Notes under the pieces: model-generated
What the model was told of the DNA's origin: nothing
The model's input: the letters and a program-made list of their open reading frames with translations, nothing else
The model's database searches: none
NCBI RefSeq assembly: GCF_000282975.1
Contig: NZ_ALJC01000123.1
Coordinates: 1 to 52,122, forward strand
Source of the DNA: Pseudomonas psychrophila HA-4
GTDB taxonomy: Bacteria > Pseudomonadota > Gammaproteobacteria > Pseudomonadales > Pseudomonadaceae
Direction of reading: 5' to 3'
Length of the DNA stretch: 52,122 nucleotides
In this document: positions 7,538 to 16,539 of the stretch, piece after piece
Position numbering within the stretch: position 1 is the stretch's first letter
How the letters are laid out: each line of letters opens with the position of its first letter
Program-made: the position numbers and the translations under genes

Positions 7538-9985
7538 TTACAACGCTTTCCAGATTTCAGTCGCATATTCGCGGATGGTTCGGTCCGATGAGAACCAGCC
7601 CGTGCGCGCCGTGTTTAATACGGCTTTGCGCCACCATTCATCTTTGTCGTGCCACAGGTGCTCAACGCGCATCTGCGCATCCCAGTAAGCATCAAAGTCG
7701 GCACACACCAAAAAGCGGTCGTAGTCGATCAGTGAGTCGACAAAACCGGTGTAGCGCGCCGGGTCGTCGTGGGAGAACACCCCGCCGCGAATAGCCTGCA
7801 ACACATCATTTAGCCGGTGCGAAGCAGCCACATCCGCCGCCGCATGGAACTCGCCATTGAGCTTTCGGGCTTCGACCTGCTGGGAGGTAAGGCCGAAAAT
7901 AAACATGTTTTCCTCGCCGATCCGCTCGCACATTTCGACGTTGGCACCGTCCATCGTGCCTATGGTCAGCGCGCCATTAAGGCCGAATTTCATGTTGCTG
8001 GTACCCGATGCTTCGTAGCCTGCGGTGGATATTTGTTCGGACAAGTCAGCCGCCGGGATGATGTTCTCGGCCAAGCTGACGTTGTAGTTGGGGATAAACA
8101 CCACTTTGAGCAGGCCGCGCACTGTCGGGTCGTTATTGATGGTGCGCGCAATGTCGTTAGCCAGCTTAATGATGAGCTTGGCTTGGGTATAACTGGCAGC
8201 CGCCTTGCCTGCAAAGATCTTGACCCTTGGCACCCAGTTATTACCCGGCTCAGCACGAATGGCCTGATACAAGGCGACGGTGTGCAGTAAGTTGAGCAAC
8301 TGACGCTTGTACTCGTGGATGCGTTTGATCTGCACATCAAACATCGCTTCAGGGTTGACCACGATGCCCAGCCGCTCGTAGATCAGCGCGGCTAAGGTGC
8401 ATTTGCTCTGTAAGCGCTGCTCGGCAAATTGCTTGCGGAAGTCCGCACGCTCGGCAAAAGGCTCCAATTTGATCAGTTTGTGCTCTGTTTCATCGAGCAC
8501 GTCCTCGCCCAACACGTTTACCAGCATCGCGGTCAATGGCGGGTTGGCCTGGAACAGCCAGCGGCGGAAGGTTACGCCGTTGGTTTTGTTGTTGATGCGG
8601 CCGGGATACAGCTTGTGCAGATCGGCAAACACCGTGCTGCGCATCAGTTGGGTGTGCAAACCGGAAACGCCGTTCACGCTATGGGAGCCCAGAAACGCCA
8701 AGTTACCCATGCGTACGCGACGGCCGTTGTCCTCTTCGATCAGCGAGACGGCACGCAGCACATCAAAATCATGCACGCCTTTTTCACGCAGTGAGTCGAT
8801 GTGAAAGCCGTTGATCAAATAGATGATCTGCATATGACGCGGCAGCAAACGCTCCATCAAACCGACCGGCCAGGTTTCCAACGCCTCAGGCAGCAAGGTG
8901 TGGTTGGTGTACGACAGCGTGTCGACGGTGACTTGCCACGCGGTGGGCCACTCGATGCTGTGTTCATCGACCAAGATGCGCATCAGCTCGGCAACGGCAA
9001 TCGAGGGGTGAGTATCGTTAAGCTGGATAGATACGTGGTCAGCCAAGTTCAGCAGGGTGTCGTGCACGTTCAAGTGGCGACGCAGCAAATCTTGCAACGA
9101 GGCGGAGACAAAAAAGAATTCCTGACGCAAACGCAGCTCTTGGCCGGCTTCGTTACTGTCTGCCGGGTACAGCACGCGAGAAATGCTCTCTGCGCGCACG
9201 ACTTCGGCCACAGCACCCAAATGATCACCGGCGTTGAAACGCCCCAGGTTCAAGTCATGCAGCGCCCTCGCCCGCCATAGGCGCAAGGTATTGACGCTGG
9301 CACCGCGCCAGCCTACGACCGGCGTGTCATAGGCAATGGCACGTACTGTTTCGCTCGGCCACCAGATTTGTCGTGACTGGCCCTGCTCGTCCTGCTTGGT
9401 TTCAACCGAGCCGCCAAAGCCAATCGAGTACAGCACCTCGGCGCGCTCAAACTCCCAGGGGTTGCCGAAGTCGAGCCAGTTCTCGGTTTGCTCCTGTTGC
9501 CAGCCGTCGACGATGCTTTGGCGAAACAGCCCGTGTTCGTAGCGAATGCCATAGCCGTGAGCAGCGATGCCCAAGGTCGACATGCTTTCCATAAAGCAAG
9601 CAGCCAGTCGCCCCAAACCGCCGTTACCCAGCGCCGCATCCGGCTCCAGCAGGCGGATGCGTTCTAGATCGACCCCAAGCTCGGTTAAGGCTTCACGCGC
9701 GACCTCCAGCAAGCCGAGGTTGCTCAGGCTGTCGTACAGCAAACGACCGATCAAAAATTCCAGCGACAGGTAATACACCCGCTTCTGGTCTTTGCGGTAA
9801 ATCTGCCGGGTGTGGTCCATCCAGTGTTCGACCATATGGTCGCGGGCGGCCAGCGCAATGGCTTCAAACCAGTCATGGTCAAACGCGTGATCCGGGTCTT
9901 TACCCACCGCGTAAGTCAGTTTGGCTAGTACGGCGGCACGAAAATCCGCCACCTGCGCGTCACGAACAAGCGGTTCCTGGGGCAT
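7538..9985 (-). CDS. glgP: Glycogen/maltodextrin phosphorylase
   Basis: An 815-residue GT35 phosphorylase that releases glucose-1-phosphate from alpha-1,4-glucans using pyridoxal phosphate. The PLP-lysine region is seen as EASGTSNMKFGLNGALTIG, followed by TMDGANVE. N-terminal motifs RVYYLSLEFLIGR and GNGGLGRLAACF and the central KIRIHEYKRQLLN-like block (IKRIHEYKRQLLNLLH) are all present, so it appears intact and active. No other glycogen gene is next to it, unlike the usual pseudomonad glg clusters; it stands alone between a YkgJ-type gene (divergent) and fbp. The start at 9985 (MPQEPLVRDAQV) has AGAGGTTGT upstream, a modest ribosome-binding site. Confidence 0.96.
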   Translation of the reverse strand: MPQEPLVRDAQVADFRAAVLAKLTYAVGKDPDHAFDHDWFEAIALAARDHMVEHWMDHTRQIYRKDQKRVYYLSLEFLIGRLLYDSLSNLGLLEVAREALTELGVDLERIRLLEPDAALGNGGLGRLAACFMESMSTLGIAAHGYGIRYEHGLFRQSIVDGWQQEQTENWLDFGNPWEFERAEVLYSIGFGGSVETKQDEQGQSRQIWWPSETVRAIAYDTPVVGWRGASVNTLRLWRARALHDLNLGRFNAGDHLGAVAEVVRAESISRVLYPADSNEAGQELRLRQEFFFVSASLQDLLRRHLNVHDTLLNLADHVSIQLNDTHPSIAVAELMRILVDEHSIEWPTAWQVTVDTLSYTNHTLLPEALETWPVGLMERLLPRHMQIIYLINGFHIDSLREKGVHDFDVLRAVSLIEEDNGRRVRMGNLAFLGSHSVNGVSGLHTQLMRSTVFADLHKLYPGRINNKTNGVTFRRWLFQANPPLTAMLVNVLGEDVLDETEHKLIKLEPFAERADFRKQFAEQRLQSKCTLAALIYERLGIVVNPEAMFDVQIKRIHEYKRQLLNLLHTVALYQAIRAEPGNNWVPRVKIFAGKAAASYTQAKLIIKLANDIARTINNDPTVRGLLKVVFIPNYNVSLAENIIPAADLSEQISTAGYEASGTSNMKFGLNGALTIGTMDGANVEMCERIGEENMFIFGLTSQQVEARKLNGEFHAAADVAASHRLNDVLQAIRGGVFSHDDPARYTGFVDSLIDYDRFLVCADFDAYWDAQMRVEHLWHDKDEWWRKAVLNTARTGWFSSDRTIREYATEIWKAL

Positions 9986-10075
9986 CGATACAACCTCTAG
10001 CGAGATGGAGCGATTTGAAGAACGAATGGACTCAGCCTAGACGCTTCGACAGAAAGAAAGCGCGTTGATTCGTGC

Positions 10076-10091
10076 TTTTTTTTAAAAAAAA
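10076..10091. other. T8A8 palindrome in the divergent glgP/ykgJ promoter region
   Basis: Eight T residues are followed directly by eight A residues in the 258-bp gap between glgP (minus) and the YkgJ-type gene (plus). Such a tract is stiff or bent DNA and could be an UP element for the glgP promoter; it lacks a GC stem, so it is not a good terminator. No other site in this gap is clear. Confidence 0.4.
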
Positions 10092-10243
10092 CGGACGAAG
10101 TGAAAACCGCCCCAAAACGATGCATACCTTGAGCTAAACGCTTTAAAGCGTCGCTTTGTACAAAAAACCGGCAAATGGTTGTTCACTCATTCATCAACCC
10201 CGGTATGATCGCGCGCCCTGATGCACGCTGGAATACAAGCCTG

Positions 10244-10678
10244 ATGAAGTCCAACCTGATCGCCGCCGCGGAAATCGACCGTCTCGATACCTGGGCCAAA
10301 TACTCCGCGCCCATGTGCGGCTCCTGCATTTCCAGCTGCTGCACCTTGCCGGTTGAGGTCAAGATCAAAGACTTGATCCGCATTGGCCTGGTCGATGAGT
10401 TCGAGCTCGGCGACCCGCCGAAGAACATCGCCAAGCGCCTGCAGAAAGATGGGATTGTTGAGCGTTTTAACCAAAAGTCGGGGATTTTCACCCTGCAACG
10501 CATGAGCAATAACGACTGCCTGTACTTGGATCGCAAGTCGCGCATGTGCACCATCTACGAAAAGCGCCCGGATACCTGCCGCAACCACCCGCGTGTGGGC
10601 CCGCGCCCAGGGTATTGCGCCTATGTGCCGAAGGCCGTTGAGCGCAAAAACAGCAGCGAAAGGCTGATGAATTTTTAA
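10244..10678 (+). CDS. YkgJ-family cysteine-cluster protein (putative zinc/iron-chelating)
   Basis: A 144-residue protein with eight cysteines arranged as expected for the YkgJ/CxxCxxCC family: MCGSCISSCC at about residues 24-33, then CLYLDRKSRMCTIYEKRPDTCRNHP around 92-116, and a final GYC. These cysteines probably hold a metal or Fe-S cluster. I chose the ATG at 10244 (MKSNLIAAAEIDRLDTWAKYS); ATG at 10205 or further upstream stays open, but I see no better ribosome-binding site there. The gene is monocistronic, ending at a strong terminator it shares with typA. Biochemical role unknown. Confidence 0.8.
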   Translation: MKSNLIAAAEIDRLDTWAKYSAPMCGSCISSCCTLPVEVKIKDLIRIGLVDEFELGDPPKNIAKRLQKDGIVERFNQKSGIFTLQRMSNNDCLYLDRKSRMCTIYEKRPDTCRNHPRVGPRPGYCAYVPKAVERKNSSERLMNF

Positions 10679-10725
10679 AAGCGCAAAGCCCCCTGAGGGG
10701 CAGCTGTAACGCAAATCTCGCACAT

Positions 10726-10765
10726 AAAAAAACGCCCCCGACCGCAAGGCCGGGGGCGTTTTTGT
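10726..10765. terminator. Bidirectional rho-independent terminator
   Basis: AAAAACGCCCCCG-ACCGCAAGG-CCGGGGGCGTTTTT: a strong GC stem with an A-run on one side and a T-run on the other. It ends both the YkgJ-type gene (plus) and typA (minus). Confidence 0.93.
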
Positions 10766-10783
10766 AACCGCTAACTAAGTGAC

Positions 10784-12604
10784 TTAGTTTTTGGCTTTTT
10801 TAGCAGCGCGGGTACGCTCGCCTTCGTCCAGGATCTTCTTACGAAGACGGATGGACTTAGGAGTCACTTCGCACAGCTCGTCGTCCTGGATGAATTCCAG
10901 TGCTTGTTCCAGCGTGAAGCGAACAGGCGGAACCAGAGCGATGGTTTCGTCTTTACCCGAAGCACGCATGTTGTCGAGCTTCTTGCCCTTGGTAGGGTTA
11001 ACGCCCATGTCGGTGTCACGGCTGTTCAGACCAACGATCTGACCGTTGTAGATCTCTTGACCGTGCTCAACAAACAGCTTGCCGCGTGCTTGCAGAGTTT
11101 CCAGGGAGTAAGTCAGCGCCTTGCCAGTTTCAACCGAAACCAGTACGCCGTTCTGACGGCCGGACATTTGGCCCGACTTCATCACGTCGTAACGGTCGAA
11201 GATCGAGGTCAGGATGCCAGCACCGTTGGTCAGGGTCAGGAACTGGTTACGGAAACCGATCAGACCACGTGCAGGGATGTTGTATTCCAGACGAACACGG
11301 CCTTTGCCATCCGGCACCATGTTGGTCAGGTCGCCTTTACGCAGACCCATCTCTTCCATCACCTTGCCCTGAGATTCTTCTGGCAGGTCGATGGTGACGT
11401 TTTCGAACGGTTCGTGCTTCACGCCGTCAACCAGACGGATGATCACTTCTGGACGACCAACGCCCATTTCGAAGCCTTCACGACGCATGGTTTCGATCAG
11501 TACCGACAAGTGCAGCTCGCCGCGGCCAGATACTTTGAACTTGTCAGCCGAGTCGCCTTCTTCAACGCGCAGTGCAACGTTGTACAGCAGCTCTTTGTCC
11601 AGACGTTCCTTGATGTTACGGGACGTCACGAACTTGCCTTCTTTACCGCAGAATGGCGAGTCGTTTACCTGGAAGGTCATGGAAACGGTTGGCTCGTCAA
11701 CGGTCAACGGCTTCATCGCTTCAACGTTCATCGGATCACACAGGGTGTCGGAGATGAACAGCGAATCCATACCGCTGATGCAAACGATGTCGCCTGCCGA
11801 AGCTTCTTCAACGTCTACACGGTGCAGACCGTGGTGACCCATCAGCTTCAGGATACGACCGTTGCGGCGCTTGCCGTCAGCGTCGATAGCCACAACTGGT
11901 GTGTTCGGCTTAACGCGACCACGAGCGATACGGCCAACACCGATAATGCCCAGGAAGCTGTTGTAGTCCAGTGCCGAGATTTGCATCTGGAACGGACCGT
12001 CACGGTCTACAGCTGGCGCAGGTACGTTGTCGACGATCGACTGGTACAGCGGGGTCATGTCTTCAGCCATTTCGGTGTGGTCAAGACCCGCAATACCGTT
12101 CAGGGCAGAGGCGTAAACCACTTTGAAGTCCAGCTGTTCTTCGGTAGCACCCAGGTTGTCGAACAGGTCGAAGATCTGGTCCAGAACCCAGTCCGGACGC
12201 GCGCCTGGACGGTCAACCTTGTTGATTACCACGATTGGACGCAGGCCGGCTTCGAACGCCTTCTTGGTCACGAAACGGGTTTGCGGCATAGGGCCGTCTT
12301 GAGCGTCAACCAGCAGCAGAACGGAGTCAACCATCGACATTACGCGTTCTACTTCGCCGCCGAAGTCGGCGTGGCCCGGGGTGTCCACGATGTTGATGTG
12401 GTAGCCGTTCCAGTTAATAGCGGTGTTCTTGGCAAGAATGGTAATGCCGCGCTCTTTTTCCTGGTCGTTGGAGTCCATCACGCGCTCGTCGTTGAGCTCG
12501 TTGCGCTCCAGAGTGCCGGATTGACGCAAGAGTTTGTCTACCAGGGTGGTTTTACCATGGTCAACGTGAGCAATGATGGCGATGTTACGTAGATTTTCGA
12601 TCAC
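10784..12604 (-). CDS. typA: Ribosome-associated translational GTPase TypA/BipA
   Basis: A 606-residue translation-factor GTPase. The G1 loop AHVDHGKTTLVD, G2/switch ERGITI, G3 DTPGHADFGGEVERV and G4 NKVDRPGAR are all present in the first 140 residues, followed by EF-G-like beta-barrel, domain III and V, and the BipA-specific C-terminal domain ending in a basic tail (KKILDEGERTRAAKKAKN). BipA binds 70S ribosomes near the EF-G site and helps 50S assembly at low temperature and under stress. Full length and intact. thiI lies upstream in the same direction, 139 bp away. A 562-codon open frame on the opposite strand is a codon-bias shadow. Confidence 0.97.
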   Translation of the reverse strand: MIENLRNIAIIAHVDHGKTTLVDKLLRQSGTLERNELNDERVMDSNDQEKERGITILAKNTAINWNGYHINIVDTPGHADFGGEVERVMSMVDSVLLLVDAQDGPMPQTRFVTKKAFEAGLRPIVVINKVDRPGARPDWVLDQIFDLFDNLGATEEQLDFKVVYASALNGIAGLDHTEMAEDMTPLYQSIVDNVPAPAVDRDGPFQMQISALDYNSFLGIIGVGRIARGRVKPNTPVVAIDADGKRRNGRILKLMGHHGLHRVDVEEASAGDIVCISGMDSLFISDTLCDPMNVEAMKPLTVDEPTVSMTFQVNDSPFCGKEGKFVTSRNIKERLDKELLYNVALRVEEGDSADKFKVSGRGELHLSVLIETMRREGFEMGVGRPEVIIRLVDGVKHEPFENVTIDLPEESQGKVMEEMGLRKGDLTNMVPDGKGRVRLEYNIPARGLIGFRNQFLTLTNGAGILTSIFDRYDVMKSGQMSGRQNGVLVSVETGKALTYSLETLQARGKLFVEHGQEIYNGQIVGLNSRDTDMGVNPTKGKKLDNMRASGKDETIALVPPVRFTLEQALEFIQDDELCEVTPKSIRLRKKILDEGERTRAAKKAKN

Positions 12605-12743
12605 TTGTGTATCTCGATCAGAGGATTCGGTGTGCTGACAGGTCGTGGCAGCGATTAACAGTAGAGTCCGGCAAAGCCGTTACAGCTTGACGGCGGCGTC
12701 GGGGGGCCGGTGACGCAGGCCACAGGCATACAGCCCCGGGCTC

Positions 12744-14198
12744 TTAGCTCGGTCGATAAACGCGCACATTGGCATGTCCCTCACTGAGCAAATGGTGAGC
12801 ATGCAGGCGACTCATCACGCCTTTGTCGCAATACAACAGGTACTGACGGGTATCATCCAGTTCCTTGAAGCGGCTGTTCAATGCATAGAACGGCAACGCT
12901 TGTACTTCGATGCCAGCCAGTTCTAGCGGTTGATCTTCCTGAGCATCCGGGTGACGGATGTCGATCACAATCTGGCCCGCCAGCACTTCGCTGACTTCTT
13001 CGACTTGCAAGTCCTGGCCCAACTCATCGATCACCCGATCAATCGGCACCAGTTTGGCCCGCTCAAGCGCTCGCTCAAGCACGGCCATATCAAACTGTTG
13101 TTCTTCGTACTCCACACGCGGACGCTTGGCGTGGGTCTTGGGGTTGACCGAAATCACCCCGCAATATTCAGGCATGTGCTTGGCAAAATCGGCTGTGCCG
13201 ATTTCAACCGCCTGATCAATGATGTCTTGCTTGTGGCTGGCGATCAGCGGACGCAAGACCAGCTTGTCTGTCACGCAGTCGATAACCGCAAGATTTGGCA
13301 GCGTCTGGCTGGAAACCTGAGAAATAGCCTCGCCGGTGACGAGCGCATCAATTTCGAGCCGATCTGCAATACGGGACGCCGCGCGCAACATCATACGCTT
13401 CAAAATGACGCCCATATGACTGTTATCAACTTTGCCGAGAATTTCACCCAGCACTTCTTCAAACGGAACGCTGACAAACAGCACGCGCTGCGAGCTGCCG
13501 TACTTCTTCCATATATAGTGCGCGACTTCCATCACGCCCAGTTCATGGGCACGCCCGCCGAGGTTGAAGAAGCAAAAGTGGCTCATCAGGCCGCGACGCA
13601 TGATCTGATAGGCCGCCACTGTCGAGTCGAAACCGCCGGACATCAACACGAGGGTCTGCTCAAGCGAGCCCAGTGGGAAACCGCCAATGCTGTCGTGCTG
13701 GCTGTGAATCACAAACAACCGTTGGTCGCGAATTTCGAAACGGACTTCAATTTCTGGCTTTTTAAGGTCAATTCCGGCCGCCCCACACTCACGACGCAGC
13801 TTGCTGCCGACGTATTTCTCGATTTCCATCGAGGTAAATGGGTGCTTGCCACCGCGTTTGCAACGCACTGAAAAGATCTTACCGGCCAACGCATCGCCGA
13901 AGTGCAGTTTGCACTTTTCAACGACGTCGTCGAAGTCGCCCAACGGGTACTCGTCGACTTGCAGGAAATGCGCGATGCCCGGCATGCAACTCAGGCGCTC
14001 AGTCATTTCCTTCAAGGCTTTGGGGTCACTTACACGCGTTTGCAACTCAATGTTGTCCCACACACCGGTCACTACCACGGCCGGGTCCAGATCGCGGAGC
14101 ACAGCACGGATGTTTTTAGCCAATTGACGGACGAAACGCATCCGAACCGGGCGGCTCTTGATAGTGATCTCGGGGAAGACTTTAACGATTAGTTTCAT
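12744..14198 (-). CDS. thiI: tRNA 4-thiouridine synthase / sulfur carrier ThiI
   Basis: ThiI makes 4-thiouridine at position 8 of tRNA and also supplies sulfur for thiamine synthesis. The start at 14198 (MKLIVKVFPEITIKS) gives 484 residues, the normal length; the longer open frame upstream is not conserved in character. Order: ferredoxin-like and THUMP domain (about 1-165), PP-loop ATP pyrophosphatase (LVLMSGGFDSTVAAYQ, about 180-190), and a C-terminal rhodanese domain with the sulfur-carrying cysteine in YLLYCDKGVMSRLHAHHL. It is divergent from glnA, so its promoter lies in the 333-bp glnA control region. Confidence 0.96.
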   Translation of the reverse strand: MKLIVKVFPEITIKSRPVRMRFVRQLAKNIRAVLRDLDPAVVVTGVWDNIELQTRVSDPKALKEMTERLSCMPGIAHFLQVDEYPLGDFDDVVEKCKLHFGDALAGKIFSVRCKRGGKHPFTSMEIEKYVGSKLRRECGAAGIDLKKPEIEVRFEIRDQRLFVIHSQHDSIGGFPLGSLEQTLVLMSGGFDSTVAAYQIMRRGLMSHFCFFNLGGRAHELGVMEVAHYIWKKYGSSQRVLFVSVPFEEVLGEILGKVDNSHMGVILKRMMLRAASRIADRLEIDALVTGEAISQVSSQTLPNLAVIDCVTDKLVLRPLIASHKQDIIDQAVEIGTADFAKHMPEYCGVISVNPKTHAKRPRVEYEEQQFDMAVLERALERAKLVPIDRVIDELGQDLQVEEVSEVLAGQIVIDIRHPDAQEDQPLELAGIEVQALPFYALNSRFKELDDTRQYLLYCDKGVMSRLHAHHLLSEGHANVRVYRPS

Positions 14199-14294
14199 GA
14201 AAACAGCGCGCAAGCAGCCTGCCAAAAAAGGGGGGCGCGGATTATAGCGGAAATTGCTCAAGGTTTAACCAGTTATCGTACAAACGGTTTTCAC

Positions 14295-14311
14295 TGCACC
14301 AAAATGGATCA
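14295..14311 (+). promoter_or_regulatory. NtrC binding site upstream of glnA
   Basis: TGCACC-AAAA-TGGATCA matches the NtrC consensus TGCACC-N4-TGGTGCA, with the left half exact and the right half imperfect. It sits about 120 bp upstream of the sigma-54 promoter at 14416, a usual enhancer distance. The rest of the 14199-14531 gap holds a 9-bp inverted repeat (14317-14340), the promoter and the leader. Confidence 0.65.
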
Positions 14312-14316
14312 CTAGA

Positions 14317-14340
14317 CACTCAAATCGCTTCATTTGAGTG
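14317..14340. repeat. Perfect 9-bp inverted repeat in the glnA control region
   Basis: CACTCAAAT-CGCTTC-ATTTGAGTG is a perfect dyad between the NtrC site and the sigma-54 promoter of glnA. It does not match the NtrC consensus. It could be an operator for another regulator or a hairpin in an upstream-initiated transcript. Confidence 0.5.
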
Positions 14341-14415
14341 CGATAAACGCCGTTAATCGACGGTCTTCGGCGCTAACCTGCTTGAGATTGAGGCGTTTAA
14401 CCCAAATCGGAGCAC

Positions 14416-14431
14416 TGGCATGCAATTTGCT
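14416..14431 (+). promoter_or_regulatory. Sigma-54 promoter of glnA
   Basis: TGGCAT-GCAAT-TTGCT matches the -24/-12 consensus TGGCAY-N5-TTGCW with the exact GG-N10-GC spacing (GG 14417-14418, GC 14429-14430). With the NtrC site upstream it predicts nitrogen-limitation control of glnA, and a leader of about 90 nt. Confidence 0.85.
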
Positions 14432-14531
14432 CCCTTGTGATGCAGGTTGCCTTGGCAGAGTATTCGCGCCGGCATCAACCACTTATTAAGGGCTAATCCA
14501 CTACCAGCCCTAAGCCACCCCGGAGGACACT

Positions 14532-15938
14532 ATGTCGAAGTCGGTTCAACTCATCAAAGATCATGACGTCAAATGGATTGATCTGCGCTTCACTGACACC
14601 AAAGGCACTCAGCACCACGTGACCATGCCGGCCCGTGATGCGTTGGAAGAAGACTTCTTCACCGACGGCAAAATGTTCGACGGTTCCTCCATTGCTGGCT
14701 GGAAAGGCATCGAAGCGTCCGACATGATCCTGCTACCAGACGACAGCACTGCCGTTCTGGACCCGTTCACCGAGCAGCCTACGCTGATCCTGGTGTGCGA
14801 CATCATCGAACCTTCGAGCATGCAAGGTTACGACCGTGACCCACGTGCAATCGCCAAGCGCGCTGAAGAGCACCTGAAAGCCACGGGTATCGGCGACACC
14901 GTATTCGCAGGCCCGGAGCCAGAGTTCTTCATTTTTGACTCGGTAAAATTCAAGTCGGACATTTCTGGCTCGATGTTCAAAATCTACTCCGAGCAAGGTT
15001 CGTGGATGTCTGACCAAGACATCGAAGGCGGCAACAAAGGTCACCGTCCTGGCGTTAAAGGCGGCTACTTCCCAGTTCCACCGTTCGACCACGACCACGA
15101 AATCCGCACCTCCATGTGTAATGCACTGGAAGAAATGGGCCTGACCGTTGAAGTTCACCACCACGAAGTGGCGACTGCTGGTCAGAACGAAATCGGCGTT
15201 AAGTTCAACACCCTGGTGAAGAAAGCCGACGAAACCCAAACCCTGAAATACGTGGTGCACAACGTTGCCGATGCTTACGGCCGCACCGCCACGTTCATGC
15301 CTAAGCCGCTGTATGGTGATAACGGCTCGGGCATGCACGTCCACATGTCGATCTGGAAAGAAGGCAAGAACACCTTCGCAGGTGAAGGCTATGCCGGCCT
15401 GTCCGACACTGCCCTGTACTTCATCGGCGGCATCATCAAACACGGCAAGGCCCTGAACGGCTTCACCAACCCGGCAACCAACTCTTACAAGCGTCTGGTT
15501 CCAGGCTTCGAAGCCCCGGTAATGCTGGCTTACTCGGCGCGCAACCGCTCCGCTTCGATCCGCATTCCTTACGTGTCCAGCCCTAAAGCTCGCCGTATCG
15601 AAGCACGCTTCCCGGACCCAGCAGCTAACCCGTACCTGTGCTTCGCAGCACTGCTGATGGCTGGCCTGGACGGTATCCAGAACAAGATCCACCCTGGCGA
15701 CGCCGCTGACAAAAACCTGTACGACCTGCCGCCAGAAGAGGCGAAAGAGATCCCACAAGTTTGCGGCAGCCTGAAAGAAGCCCTGGAAGAGCTGGACAAA
15801 GGTCGTGCGTTCCTGACCAAAGGCGGCGTTTTCAGCGACGACTTCATCGACGCTTACATCGCCCTGAAAAGCGAAGAAGAAATCAAAGTACGTACCTTCG
15901 TACACCCACTGGAATACGAGCTGTACTACAGCTGCTAA
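14532..15938 (+). CDS. glnA: Type I glutamine synthetase
   Basis: Condenses ammonia and glutamate to glutamine, the main route of ammonia assimilation. The 468-residue protein has the beta-grasp N-domain (MFDGSSIAGWKGI), the metal-binding NEIGVKFNTLVKKADE and GNGSGMHVHMS-like region (DNGSGMHVHMS), the ATP-binding KHGKALNGFTNPATNSYKRL, and the adenylylation-site loop NLYDLPPEE near residue 398, where Tyr is modified by GlnE. A GGAGG ribosome-binding site precedes the ATG at 14532. Control by an NtrC site and sigma-54 promoter is visible upstream; ntrBC follow 1.4 kb downstream. A terminator ends the gene at 15971-15998, so it is a separate unit. Confidence 0.98.
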   Translation: MSKSVQLIKDHDVKWIDLRFTDTKGTQHHVTMPARDALEEDFFTDGKMFDGSSIAGWKGIEASDMILLPDDSTAVLDPFTEQPTLILVCDIIEPSSMQGYDRDPRAIAKRAEEHLKATGIGDTVFAGPEPEFFIFDSVKFKSDISGSMFKIYSEQGSWMSDQDIEGGNKGHRPGVKGGYFPVPPFDHDHEIRTSMCNALEEMGLTVEVHHHEVATAGQNEIGVKFNTLVKKADETQTLKYVVHNVADAYGRTATFMPKPLYGDNGSGMHVHMSIWKEGKNTFAGEGYAGLSDTALYFIGGIIKHGKALNGFTNPATNSYKRLVPGFEAPVMLAYSARNRSASIRIPYVSSPKARRIEARFPDPAANPYLCFAALLMAGLDGIQNKIHPGDAADKNLYDLPPEEAKEIPQVCGSLKEALEELDKGRAFLTKGGVFSDDFIDAYIALKSEEEIKVRTFVHPLEYELYYSC

Positions 15939-15970
15939 TCCAGTTTCACCCGTGAAAGCGGCGTGATTTG

Positions 15971-15998
15971 AAAGGCCTCCTTCGGGGGGCCTTTTTTA
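15971..15998 (+). terminator. Rho-independent terminator of glnA
   Basis: AAAGGCCTCC-TTCG-GGGGGCCTTTTTT: GC-rich stem with a UUCG loop and a T6 tail, 33 bases after the glnA stop. Confidence 0.93.
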
Positions 15999-16112
15999 TG
16001 CGTAACGTCTTACATTCCTCGGCGCAACACCCGATTGAAACTTCACCAGCGCCTGACATCCACCCCATAGCGCAATCTGTAACGTGAGGCGACTCATCAA
16101 ACGGATGCTGCC

Positions 16113-16532
16113 ATGACTCTTACCAACCCACTCAAAGCCCTGCTGCTGTCGCTGGCCTGCCTGATCCTGTTCGGCTGCACCAACAACCCAGCACGCGTCG
16201 AAGTCGAGCAACTGCTCAAGACCAATCAGTCATGGGATGGTGCACCTTACGATCCATACCCGTCCGGCCAACCCGAGATTACAGTTCTCAAAATCATCAT
16301 CCCGGCCAACACTGCACTCAATTGGCACACGCACCCCATGCCTAATGTGGCCTATGTGTTATCGGGCGAGCTGTTCGTTGAAACCCGCGACGGTAAGCAC
16401 AAAATTACATTGAGGGCTGGCGAGGTCCTACCCGAAGTCGTTCAAACCGAACACCGTGGAACCAGCGGCAGCCAGCCCGTTGAACTGATCGTGTTCTATG
16501 CCGGCGGCGTTGGCATGCCACTGTCGCAGTAA
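16113..16532 (+). CDS. Cupin-fold lipoprotein
   Basis: A 139-residue protein with a lipoprotein signal (LSLACLILFGCTNN, lipobox LFGC). The mature part is a single cupin barrel: the first motif is seen in NWHTHPMPNVAYVLSGELFVE and the second in RAGEVLPEVVQTEHRG. His pairs in HTH and EH could bind a metal. It is therefore a predicted outer-membrane-anchored periplasmic cupin of unknown ligand. The next gene begins 7 bp after the stop, so the two are likely cotranscribed. The 174-bp upstream gap after the glnA terminator shows no clear promoter box. Confidence 0.82.
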   Translation: MTLTNPLKALLLSLACLILFGCTNNPARVEVEQLLKTNQSWDGAPYDPYPSGQPEITVLKIIIPANTALNWHTHPMPNVAYVLSGELFVETRDGKHKITLRAGEVLPEVVQTEHRGTSGSQPVELIVFYAGGVGMPLSQ

Positions 16533-16539
16533 ACAGACT

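Noticed and set aside
10904..12592. 562-codon open frame on the plus strand opposite typA
   Set aside because: It mirrors typA codon by codon (His/Gln/Val-rich product), has no ribosome-binding site and no domain pattern; typA shows every GTPase motif.
14733..15905. 390-codon frame antisense to glnA
   Set aside because: GC-skewed shadow of a highly biased gene; product has no recognisable motif.
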